A stretch of DNA of 64,000 bases from positions 62,001-126,000 of the forward strand of contig NZ_MDEQ02000018.1 of NCBI RefSeq assembly GCF_001883705.2, given 5' to 3'. Within the stretch, counting starts at the first letter, position 1. Every line of letters starts with the position of its first letter. The stretch is from Burkholderia catarinensis. GTDB taxonomy: Bacteria > Pseudomonadota > Gammaproteobacteria > Burkholderiales > Burkholderiaceae. Below, one piece after another: positions 32,398-39,874 of this stretch. The notes beneath the pieces were generated by a model. It worked only from the letters and a program-made list of their open reading frames with translations. It searched no databases and had not been told where the DNA came from. Position numbers and translations under genes: made by a program.

Positions 32398-34488
32398 TCA
32401 GAGCGGCACGTCGATCGCGCCGGCGCCGGCCGTGATCGCATTCGCACCCGGCGCGGCCGAGATCGGCGGCAGGTTCGCGCTCGTCAGCGCAGGCGCGGCG
32501 CCCGGCGAGCCGCCGCGCGGCACCGTGCGGATCACCTGCGACGGCGGCAGCGGCGCGCCGTTCTTCAGGTGCTGCCACATCAGGTTCAGCGCCTGCAGGT
32601 TGTAGTAGTGGACCGGCACGAAACGCGTGTCGAAGCCCGGGACCGGCAGGAACGCGTCGAAGTGCTGGCCGTTCGTCACCTCGTAGAACACGAGCCGGCT
32701 GCGCCCGCCTTCGCTGATGCCGTTCTGCGCGACGTACGCGCGCGACGCGTGGTTCACCGGCACGAGCGCGTCGCTGCGGCCCTGCACGATGATCGCCGGC
32801 TTGCCTTGCAGGTTCGCGTTCACGCGCACCGCGTCGACGTTCGCGGGCATCCCGAGCATCCCGTTGGTCCACAGCTGGCGCAGGCACAGCGCGCCCGCGA
32901 AGCTCGCATCGGGCGTCGCGAGCCGGTGGTCGACGCCCCCACCCGTGTTGAACACGAGGTTGATGCCGGCCGTCGGCGGCACGCCGTTGCCGATGCCGAA
33001 CACGGCCGGCATCGGCGACGTGGCGGGCGACGCGACCGCGCCCGTCGCCGGGTTCGTCGTCGCGAAGCTGAAATTGCACAGGTTGTCGGTGACGCGTGAG
33101 CGCGTGTACGCGTTCGCATAGGTGACCGCGATCGCCGGAATCGCCTGCGAATCCCACATCGGCGCCTGCAGCAGGTCGGAATCGGCGAGGTAGCCGGCCG
33201 CATGGAGCTGCGCGAGCGCGTCGGCGGCCTGGCTCTGCGTGTCGGCGCCCGACACGAGCCCGGCCGCGGCGAGCGTCGCGCAGCGCTGCGTGCGGATCGA
33301 TTGCGTGGTCGCGGCCGGTAGCGCGCTCAGGTACGGCGCACCGGCGAGCGACGCCGACGCGGCCGCGCACGGCTGCAACAGGTTCGCGAGCGTCGCGTAG
33401 TCGGCCAGCGGCCGGCCGAACGACGGCACGGGCTGGCCGCCCGAGCGCACGACCGCGGTCGGCGCCATCCGCACGTTGATCTGCGGTTCGCCGACCACGA
33501 CCGCGGTGATCCAGCCGCGGCTGTCCTGCTCGGCGGCCGCGAGCGACGCGCCGCCGCCGTTGCTGACGGACGCGGCGATCGTCGTGATGTCGCCCGCGCG
33601 ATAGCGCACGCCGTGATGCGAGCCGTCGATCAGCGGTCCGAACTGCTCGTTGAGCGCCCAGTACGCGAACTCGACCGCCTGCAGCGTCACGCGCCCCCAG
33701 TCCTGCTCGGGATTCTGCTGCGAATGCGCGTGCTTGAACGCATAGCGGTTCGGGAAGCGGTTGTTGAACGCGGCGAGGTCGCCGCTCGTCACGTTCGCGG
33801 TGAACAGGCTCGCGGTGCCGGCCAGCACCGCGTTGGCGAGCGTGCCGTCGATCAGCGTGACGGTATCGGAACCGAGCTCGTGCGCGCCGTTGCCGCCGCC
33901 CTTGTCGTTGTAGGCGACCGCGCAGCCGCGCTTGAGCGCCCACTCGCCGGCCGCGGAGATCGCGCCGTACACGCCGCGCGAGCCCGACGACGTCGCGGTG
34001 ACGATGCACGGCTGCGCGGGATCGAAGCGGGCAGGCACCTGCACGAGCAGCGTCACGTTCTTGCTGCCGCTGCCGTCGTCGGAGTACGCGAGATATTCGG
34101 TGCCGGGGATCTTGCCTTCGCCGAGCGTGTCGTTGCCGTCGAGGTCGACGTTCGGCCCCCAGAAGCGGCCGTAGCCGCCGTTCGTGCTCATGTCGACGAT
34201 CGCGCGGTAGTTCGACCAGATCGCGAGGCGGCGCAGCTCGGCGCTCGTCGGCCGCGCGGAATTCGCGAAGGCGGGGGCGGTCGCCGCCGCAAGCCCCGTC
34301 TTGCCGAGGCCGGCCGTCAGCAGATCGTCGCTCGCGCCGTCGTAGGCCGTCGTGCGCACGCTGCCGGAGACGAAACCGGGCAACCGGTTCCGCTCGCCCG
34401 AATCGTCGCCGTTGCAGGCGCCGAGCGTCGCGACCGCGGCCAGCGCCGCGCCGAAAACCATCCGCCTGCCCCACCCGAGCCTCGCCAT
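32398..34488 (-). CDS. D-(-)-3-hydroxybutyrate oligomer hydrolase, lipoprotein
   Basis: A 696-residue protein of the 3HB-oligomer hydrolase family, which splits short polyhydroxybutyrate oligomers to monomers. The N-terminus has a lipobox (TLGAC, Cys25), so it is exported and lipid-anchored. Family landmarks: ELRRLAIWSNYRAIVDMS, YLAYSDDGSG, GRVTLQAVEFAYWALNEQ and the nucleophile region AASVSNGGGASLAA. Near the end IVQGRSDALVPVNHASRAY and NGQHFDAFLPVPGF carry the probable Asp and His. ATG 34488 follows GAGAGGG; the upstream extension to 34557 is rejected. Confidence 0.93.
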   Translation of the reverse strand: MARLGWGRRMVFGAALAAVATLGACNGDDSGERNRLPGFVSGSVRTTAYDGASDDLLTAGLGKTGLAAATAPAFANSARPTSAELRRLAIWSNYRAIVDMSTNGGYGRFWGPNVDLDGNDTLGEGKIPGTEYLAYSDDGSGSKNVTLLVQVPARFDPAQPCIVTATSSGSRGVYGAISAAGEWALKRGCAVAYNDKGGGNGAHELGSDTVTLIDGTLANAVLAGTASLFTANVTSGDLAAFNNRFPNRYAFKHAHSQQNPEQDWGRVTLQAVEFAYWALNEQFGPLIDGSHHGVRYRAGDITTIAASVSNGGGASLAAAEQDSRGWITAVVVGEPQINVRMAPTAVVRSGGQPVPSFGRPLADYATLANLLQPCAAASASLAGAPYLSALPAATTQSIRTQRCATLAAAGLVSGADTQSQAADALAQLHAAGYLADSDLLQAPMWDSQAIPAIAVTYANAYTRSRVTDNLCNFSFATTNPATGAVASPATSPMPAVFGIGNGVPPTAGINLVFNTGGGVDHRLATPDASFAGALCLRQLWTNGMLGMPANVDAVRVNANLQGKPAIIVQGRSDALVPVNHASRAYVAQNGISEGGRSRLVFYEVTNGQHFDAFLPVPGFDTRFVPVHYYNLQALNLMWQHLKNGAPLPPSQVIRTVPRGGSPGAAPALTSANLPPISAAPGANAITAGAGAIDVPL

Positions 34489-34559
34489 CGCCGCCCTCTC
34501 GATATCGTTATCGGTCCGCCGCCGCGTCGCGCGCGGCTTGCAGCCCCTGAAGCGCAAAC

Positions 34560-34581
34560 GGGCCCCGGCATGCCGGGGCCC
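34560..34581. terminator. possible hairpin terminator after the BON gene
   Basis: A perfect 22-base palindrome (GGGCCCCGGCATGCCGGGGCCC). It lies between the BON gene stop and the 3HB hydrolase start. The T-run on the minus strand is short, so termination is uncertain. Confidence 0.5.
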
Positions 34582-34626
34582 GTCTGAAAACGGGCGCTCG
34601 CGGCGCTTACGCGCCGCCGCCCGGCA

Positions 34627-34992
34627 TCACTGCTGCTGAACCGTCAGCTTGTTCATGACCGACGTCACGCCCTTCACGTCCTTGGCCGCGGCTTCGGCCT
34701 TGTCGATCTGGTCCTGGTCCGGCATCGTGCCTTCCAGCGTGATCGCGCCGCCCTTCGAGCGCACGACGAGGTTCGACACGTTCACACCGCTTTCCTTCGA
34801 AATCGCCTTGCGCACCGCGTAGCCCAGCTTGCGGTTCGCCTTCTTCGCGGTTTTCGCGGCGGCCTTCGGCGCGCTCGTCGCGGCCGCCGGCGCTTCCATT
34901 GCCGCCGTATCGCTCGACTGCGCATACACGCTGCCCGACAGACAGGCCGCCACTGCGGCGACGCCCAACGCTCTCAACACGATCGACTTCAT
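34627..34992 (-). CDS. exported BON-domain protein
   Basis: A 121-residue protein with a signal peptide (ending SGSVYAQ), an Ala/Lys linker and a single BON domain from about residue 55: KLGYAVRKAISKESGVNVSNLVVRSKGGAITLEGTMPDQDQIDKAE...VKGVTSVMNKL. BON domains attach to phospholipid membranes or bind ligands in the periplasm. Similar small proteins are abundant in Burkholderia. The promoter lies in the divergent gap to its right. Confidence 0.92.
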   Translation of the reverse strand: MKSIVLRALGVAAVAACLSGSVYAQSSDTAAMEAPAAATSAPKAAAKTAKKANRKLGYAVRKAISKESGVNVSNLVVRSKGGAITLEGTMPDQDQIDKAEAAAKDVKGVTSVMNKLTVQQQ

Positions 34993-35423
34993 GCTATCTC
35001 CTTGTCACTCCGGAACGGCCGTGCACAGTACGGCCGAATACCCCCAAAAACAGCCGGCCCGCGCGCGAACGGGCGGGACAGCCGGTGTTTTCCACGGCGA
35101 TGCAAGAGAGGCGAGACGGGCCGGCAGCCGGCGCGCGCGATAGCGGGCCGGCCGGGCCGGACAGCCGCCGGCCGGACGCGCCCGGTCTCATTACGTGCCG
35201 GGTCGCGCGCGAATCGGGCGCGGCTGCGTCGCACAATGTAATCCAGCGCCCGCGGAATCGCAAAGCTTTTGACGCGCCACCGCCCGCCGCTGTCGCCGCG
35301 CAGCCGCGCCGCGGCTGCCCGACTCGCGCATGCGCGGCGAAACCGGGTACCATCGCCGCGAGAATCCGCATCGTCCGCGACGACCGTCATCGATACGTCA
35401 CGCCAGCGTCATCCGCCGACCCC
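34993..35423. other. divergent gap between BON and TAXI genes
   Basis: About 430 GC-rich bases with several small inverted repeats (for example CAGCCGGCCC..., ATTACGTGCC...CACAATGTAAT near 35190-35245). No gene supported and no clear operator. Confidence 0.4.
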
Positions 35424-36869
35424 ATGAAGCCTGCCCGCCCTCGCCCGCCTCGCCGCATCCTCGCCCGCTTCGTCGCGGTGTCGTGGCGCGACCTCGCGCT
35501 GTCGATCGGCCCCACCGTGCTGCTCGCCGCCGCGGCCGTCTGGCTCGCGGTCAGGCTGATCCAGCCGGCGCCGCCGTCCACGCTCGTGATCTCGTCCGGG
35601 CCGCCCGGCAGCACGTACTGGAACGCCGCGCAGAAATACAAGACGATCCTCGCGAAGAACGGCGTCACGCTCGACGTCCAATCGTCAGAAGGGTCCGCCC
35701 AGAACCTCGCGCGGCTGTCGAACCCGGACGCGCCGGTCGACGTCGGCTTCGTGCAGAGCGGCATCGGCCCGAAGGAGCGCGACGAACACCTCGTGTCGCT
35801 CGGCAGCATCGGCTACGTGCCGCTCGCGATCATGTACCGCGGCCCGGTCGTCGCGCGCCTGTCCGACTTCAAGGGCAAGCGGCTCGCGCTCGGCGCGGAA
35901 GGCAGCGGCGCGCGCGAACTGAGCCTCGCGCTGCTGAAGATGAACGGCATCGTGCCGGGCGGCTCGACCGAGCTGCTGCCGACCGCCGGCGAGGACGCGG
36001 CGACCGCGCTGCTCGATGGCAAGATCGACGCGGCGTTCCTGTCCGGCGACTCGACGCAGATCCCGGTGATGGCGAAACTGTTCCGCGCGCCGGGCGTGCA
36101 CGTGTATTCGTTCACGCAGGCCGAAGCGTACGCGCGGCGCTTTCCGTACCTGACCGCGATCACGCTGCCGATGGGCGTCTACGATCTCGGCCACAACCTG
36201 CCGCCCGCCGACATCCACACGGTCGCGCCGACGATCGAGCTGGTCGCGCGCGACTCGCTGCATCCGGCGCTGTCCGACCTGCTGATCGAGGCCGCGCGCG
36301 AGGTGCACGGCCATGCGACGATCCTGCAGCACGCGGGCGAATTCCCGTCGCCCGTCACGCGCGGTTTCCAGTTGTCCGACGACGCCGCGCGCTACTACAA
36401 GTCGGGCAAGACCTTCCTGTACCGGCGGCTGCCGTTCTGGGTCGCAAGCCTCGTCGACCGGCTGCTCGTCGTGGTCGTGCCGCTGATCGTCGTGCTGATC
36501 CCCGGGCTGCGGCTCGTGCCGTCGCTGTATGGCTGGCGCGTGCGCTCGCGCATCTACCGCTGGTATGGCGCGCTGATCGCGCTCGAGCGCCGCGCGCTCG
36601 GCGAGCACACGGCCGAGGAGCGCGTCCAGTTGCTCGACGAGCTCGACGACATCGAGGAAGCCGTGAACCGGATGAAGATGCCGCTGGCCTACGCCGGGCA
36701 GTTCTACGTGCTGCGCGAGCACATCGGCTTCGTGCGCGAACGGCTCACCGCGCACGACCAGGGCACGCCGGCGGTCACGCCAGGCGCCGGCGGCCCGCCG
36801 CAGGCGCGCGCCGGCTCGGCATCGCCGCCGGCCGGCGATCCCCCCCGGGCGACTCCCGGTTCCGCGTGA
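35424..36869 (+). CDS. TAXI-family TRAP solute-binding-like protein with membrane anchors
   Basis: A 481-residue protein. Residues about 20-48 form an N-terminal membrane segment (LALSIGPTVLLAAAAVWLAV) rather than a cleaved signal. The middle is a TAXI solute-binding domain: LVISSGPPGSTYWNAAQKYK, SSEGSAQNLARL, GFVQSG and AAFLSGDSTQIP. Then a second hydrophobic segment (LLVVVVPLIVVLIPGL) and a cytoplasmic helical tail with LLDELDDIEEAVNRM. No TRAP permease genes are adjacent, so it may be a sensor or an orphan binding protein. The Pro-rich tail is non-conserved. Confidence 0.88.
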   Translation: MKPARPRPPRRILARFVAVSWRDLALSIGPTVLLAAAAVWLAVRLIQPAPPSTLVISSGPPGSTYWNAAQKYKTILAKNGVTLDVQSSEGSAQNLARLSNPDAPVDVGFVQSGIGPKERDEHLVSLGSIGYVPLAIMYRGPVVARLSDFKGKRLALGAEGSGARELSLALLKMNGIVPGGSTELLPTAGEDAATALLDGKIDAAFLSGDSTQIPVMAKLFRAPGVHVYSFTQAEAYARRFPYLTAITLPMGVYDLGHNLPPADIHTVAPTIELVARDSLHPALSDLLIEAAREVHGHATILQHAGEFPSPVTRGFQLSDDAARYYKSGKTFLYRRLPFWVASLVDRLLVVVVPLIVVLIPGLRLVPSLYGWRVRSRIYRWYGALIALERRALGEHTAEERVQLLDELDDIEEAVNRMKMPLAYAGQFYVLREHIGFVRERLTAHDQGTPAVTPGAGGPPQARAGSASPPAGDPPRATPGSA

Positions 36870-36963
36870 GCGGACGATCCGCGATCATTGCTGCACGCGC
36901 GCGCCGCCGCGTAACATGGAGGCCGCCGCGAGGCGCCGCACGCCCCACCCTCTGGAGATCGCC

Positions 36964-37602
36964 ATGACAACCGGCCTCGATACCGCCCAGCCCGCCTGGT
37001 TCTTCGACTTCGTGTCGCCGTTCTCCTATCTGCTGCTCGAACAGCATGACAAATGGCCGAACGTGCCGTTCGAACCCGTCGCCGTGTCGCTCATCGACCT
37101 GCAGCGCCACTGGGGTCAACGCCCGAGCGCCGACGTGCCGGCCAAGCGCGTGTTCACGTACCGTCACGCGCTGTTTCGCGCGGAACAGCTCGGCATCCGC
37201 TTCAAGATGCCGCCCGCGCACCCGTTCGATTCCGACAAGGTGCTGCGCCTCGCGATCGCGCTGCGCGCCGATATCGCGACGGTGCTGGAAATATTCCGCT
37301 TCATCTGGCGCGACGGCAACGATCCGTCGACGCCGGAAGGTTTCGCCGCGCTGTGCGAGCACGTCGGCGTCGGCCACGGCGACGCGCTGATCGAATTCGA
37401 GGAGACCACCGCTCAACTGGCCCGCAACAACGCCGACGCGATCGCGCTCGGCGTGTTCGGCGTGCCGACGTTCTGGATGAACCAGCAGCTTTTCTGGGGC
37501 GAGGACGCGCTGCCGATGGTGCTGTACTGCGCGCGCACGCCGAACTGGCTCGAATCGCGCGAGGTCAAGCGGATCAGCACGCTGCCGAAGGGCCGTGCGT
37601 GA
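36964..37602 (+). CDS. 2-hydroxychromene-2-carboxylate isomerase-like (DsbA-fold) protein
   Basis: A 212-residue thioredoxin-fold protein of the HCCA isomerase/kappa-GST group. The N-terminus FFFDFVSPFSYL-type motif reads WFFDFVSPFSYLLLEQ, in which Ser replaces the redox Cys, as in HCCA isomerases. The C-terminal part has ALGVFGVPTFWMNQQLFWGEDAL. It would use glutathione to isomerise an aromatic intermediate; the substrate is unknown. ATG 36964 follows GGAG. The divergent or downstream LysR gene starts 68 bases later on the same strand. Confidence 0.9.
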   Translation: MTTGLDTAQPAWFFDFVSPFSYLLLEQHDKWPNVPFEPVAVSLIDLQRHWGQRPSADVPAKRVFTYRHALFRAEQLGIRFKMPPAHPFDSDKVLRLAIALRADIATVLEIFRFIWRDGNDPSTPEGFAALCEHVGVGHGDALIEFEETTAQLARNNADAIALGVFGVPTFWMNQQLFWGEDALPMVLYCARTPNWLESREVKRISTLPKGRA

Positions 37603-37670
37603 TGGCCGGTATCACGCACGGCAACACGCGGCTGCGGTAAGGTTACGCTTCCCCCGAATCACCCGCACCG

Positions 37671-38618
37671 ATGGAAGACGACGACCGTACCGCCTCGCTC
37701 GACATCTGGCTCGTGCGCGTATTGCGCACGCTGCTGCTCGAGCGCAGCGTCACGCAGGCCGCGCTGCGGCTGAACCAGACCCAGCCCGCGATCAGCACCG
37801 CGCTGCGCAAGCTGCGCGAGACGCTGAACGACCCGATTCTCGTGCGCGGCAAATCCGGGATGGTGCCGACCGAATACGGCGCGTCGCTGCTCGAAGCCGC
37901 GGCGCGCGCGCTGCGCGAGGTCGACTTCATCGCGACGCCGCACGGCGACTTCGATCCGTCGTCCGCGCGGCGCACGTTCCGCGTCGCCGCACCCGACTAC
38001 CTGAACGATTTCTTCATGCCGACGCTGATCGAGCGCTTTCGCGACGCGGCGCCGCATGCGCACCTGGAAATCGACTCGCTGAATCCCGCGCTCGACCACG
38101 CGGGCGCGCTCGAATCGGGCGCGCTCGATCTCGTGATCGGCAACTGGCCGAAGCCCGACCCGCAGTTCGCGCGCCAGGACCTGTTCTCCGACACGATCGT
38201 GTGCCTGATGCGCGATGCGCACCCGCTCGCGCGCGTGCCGCTCACGCGTGAAGCGTATGCGGCGGCCGCGCACGTCGCGCCGACGCCGTACACCGGCGAC
38301 AAGCGCAACGCGATCGAGATCGGCCTCGCGCGTGCGCGCCTCACGCGGCGCATCGTGACGACGCTGCCGTACTTCGGAATCGTGCCGCAAGTGCTGCTGC
38401 AGTCGGACCTGATCTTCACGACGACGCGCCGCTTCGCGACGCACTATGCGCAGTTGCTGCCGCTCGTCGTCGTCACGCCACCCGTGCCGTTCCCGCGCAT
38501 CAAGAGCTACCTGCTCACGCATCCGCAGCCCGACCGCCCGACCGACATCGCGTGGCTGTGCGCGCTGATGCAGAGCGTGTCCGACGAGCTGACGGTCACC
38601 CGCGGCCGCAAGCGCTGA
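37671..38618 (+). CDS. LysR-family transcriptional regulator
   Basis: A 315-residue LTTR. The N-terminal winged HTH is LDIWLVRVLRTLLLERSVTQAALRLNQTQPAISTALRKLRE. The effector domain follows from about residue 95 (RTFRVAAPDYLNDFFMPTLIERF). It is of the NodD/LinR/NahR-like subgroup by general appearance. Target genes are unknown; the isomerase gene directly upstream is one candidate. Confidence 0.92.
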   Translation: MEDDDRTASLDIWLVRVLRTLLLERSVTQAALRLNQTQPAISTALRKLRETLNDPILVRGKSGMVPTEYGASLLEAAARALREVDFIATPHGDFDPSSARRTFRVAAPDYLNDFFMPTLIERFRDAAPHAHLEIDSLNPALDHAGALESGALDLVIGNWPKPDPQFARQDLFSDTIVCLMRDAHPLARVPLTREAYAAAAHVAPTPYTGDKRNAIEIGLARARLTRRIVTTLPYFGIVPQVLLQSDLIFTTTRRFATHYAQLLPLVVVTPPVPFPRIKSYLLTHPQPDRPTDIAWLCALMQSVSDELTVTRGRKR

Positions 38619-38634
38619 AATGCGGCGCGGCCGC

Positions 38635-39036
38635 TCAGGCCGTGCAGAACGTTTCCTGCAGATGGGTCCAGCGCACGACGCCCGCCGCGTCGCGTGCGAA
38701 CACGGCGGTCGCGCGACGCGCGGGCAGCTCGCCCGAGGCCGCATGCTGCGCTTCCAAATAGGTGATCACCGCATGCGATGCGTCGGCCGCGAGCACGCGG
38801 ATTTCCGACAGCGTGATGCGCAGCCCCGGCTTCGCGCCGGCGAGCTTCGCGAACAGCGCGCGCGTGCCGTCATGGTCGACCACGCGGCCATCGGTCAGGA
38901 TCATCGTGAAATCGGCGGAGAACGGCGCGAGCAGCGCATCGAGCGCCGCGGGCGCGGTATCGACGCCGGACAGCCAGCGCTCGATGGCGACGAGGCTCGC
39001 ATCGAGCGTGTCGAGATAGATCGGGTGATCGGACAT
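38635..39036 (-). CDS. SnoaL/NTF2-like protein
   Basis: A 133-residue single-domain protein with the cone-shaped NTF2-like pattern: a helical start (LVAIERWLSGV), DALLAPFSADFTMILTDGRVVDHDGTRALFAKLAGAKPGLRITLSEIRVL, then strands ending RWTHLQETF. No catalytic residues can be assigned. ATG 39036 gives the usual length. It lies 88 bases downstream of xdhC on the same strand but has no proven link to purine metabolism. Confidence 0.85.
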   Translation of the reverse strand: MSDHPIYLDTLDASLVAIERWLSGVDTAPAALDALLAPFSADFTMILTDGRVVDHDGTRALFAKLAGAKPGLRITLSEIRVLAADASHAVITYLEAQHAASGELPARRATAVFARDAAGVVRWTHLQETFCTA

Positions 39037-39124
39037 GGTACGTGCGCGGTAAGGCGCGGCCCGATGCCGCGCGTCGCCGTGCAGTGTATGCAAAAACGCG
39101 CGGTCGTGCGCCGGCCGCGCCGCG

Positions 39125-39742
39125 TTACCGCGCGCAGGACACGTCGTCGCGCGCACGCCCCGACGCGGCGGCCTTCGCGTCGGCCACCGGCATGCCCGAG
39201 CGCGCCTGCAGCAGCTCCGCGCACACGGCCACCGCGATCGCGCCCGGCGCCTTGTCGACGATGCCCGCGACGCCGATCGGGCACACCATCTCCACGAGCC
39301 GGGCCGGATCGACGCCGCGCGCGGCGAGCCGGCGCTCGAACTTCACGCGCTTGGTGCGCGAGCCGATCATCCCGAAGTACGCGTAGTCGCGCCGCCGCAT
39401 GATCTGCTCGGCGAGCGAGAAGTCGAGCGCATGGTTGTGCGTCATCACGAGGAAGTACGCGCCGGGCGGCGCGGCATCGACGACGGCCTCCGGCGTGTCG
39501 GTCGGCTCCGGCTGCACGTTCGGCGGGCATTCGTCCGGGAACAGCTCGTCGCGCGTGTCGACCCACTGCACGACGCACGGCAGCGCGCCGAGCAGCGTGA
39601 CGAGCGCGTGACCGACATGCCCGGCGCCGAACAGCACGATGTGCATCGGCGCCGGCGCGCCGCTCGCGCGGTTGCGCTGGCCGGTGCCCTGCGCGAATGC
39701 CGGGTTCGGCGCGACGCGATGCGAGCGTGGGGGCTCGTTCAT
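39125..39742 (-). CDS. xdhC: XdhC-like xanthine dehydrogenase accessory protein, N-terminal domain missing
   Basis: A 205-residue protein that contains only the C-terminal Rossmann half of XdhC: MHIVLFGAGHVGHALVTLLG, WVDTRDELFPDE, FLVMTHNHALDFSLAEQIM and GMIGSRTKRVKFERRL. Full XdhC proteins, which insert sulfurated molybdenum cofactor into XdhB, are larger and start with a domain carrying a GGHLE-type motif; that is absent. The first residues (MNEPPRSHRV) come from the interspersed repeat between xdhB and xdhC. ATG 39742 follows GGAGG and overlaps the stop of a 44-codon ORF (ATGA). A truncated but possibly translated gene. Confidence 0.85.
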   Translation of the reverse strand: MNEPPRSHRVAPNPAFAQGTGQRNRASGAPAPMHIVLFGAGHVGHALVTLLGALPCVVQWVDTRDELFPDECPPNVQPEPTDTPEAVVDAAPPGAYFLVMTHNHALDFSLAEQIMRRRDYAYFGMIGSRTKRVKFERRLAARGVDPARLVEMVCPIGVAGIVDKAPGAIAVAVCAELLQARSGMPVADAKAAASGRARDDVSCAR

Positions 39743-39873
39743 ATCAGCCTCCGCCGGGCCGCCCCAAAGAGGCTGACCGCCCCCGCGGGGGGAGCCGTGC
39801 ATGGGACCGGAGTAAGCGCTGAAGCGCCAACTCCGGTCGACAGCGAACGACGTGAGCGTGGGGGTCGTTTCAT
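39727..39873. repeat. interspersed Burkholderia-type repeat with hairpin
   Basis: The segment begins and ends with near-identical edges (GAGCGTGGGGG-CTCGTTCATATCAGCCT at 39726 and GAGCGTGGGGG-TCGTTTCATGTCAGCCT at 39850). Inside it GACCGGAGT (39805-39813) pairs with ACTCCGGTC (39830-39838) around a second stem GCGCT/AGCGC. The core, with CATGGGACCGGAGTAAGCGC and GCTGAAGCGCCAACTCCGG, recurs in two variants at 63907-64000. Confidence 0.75.
39739..39873 (-). CDS. 44-codon repeat-derived ORF bridging xdhB and xdhC
   Basis: ATG 39873 begins one base after the xdhB stop; the ORF (starting MKRPPRSRRSLSTGVG) ends at 39739 with its TGA overlapping the xdhC ATG. It consists of interspersed-repeat sequence and includes a strong hairpin in its coding strand. 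It is Pro/Arg/Ala-rich and resembles no known protein. It may serve as a translational bridge that couples xdhC to xdhB rather than code for a functional peptide. Supported by exact junctions on both sides; expression not shown. Confidence 0.4.
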   Translation of the reverse strand: MKRPPRSRRSLSTGVGASALTPVPCTAPPAGAVSLFGAARRRLI

Positions 39874-39874
39874 G

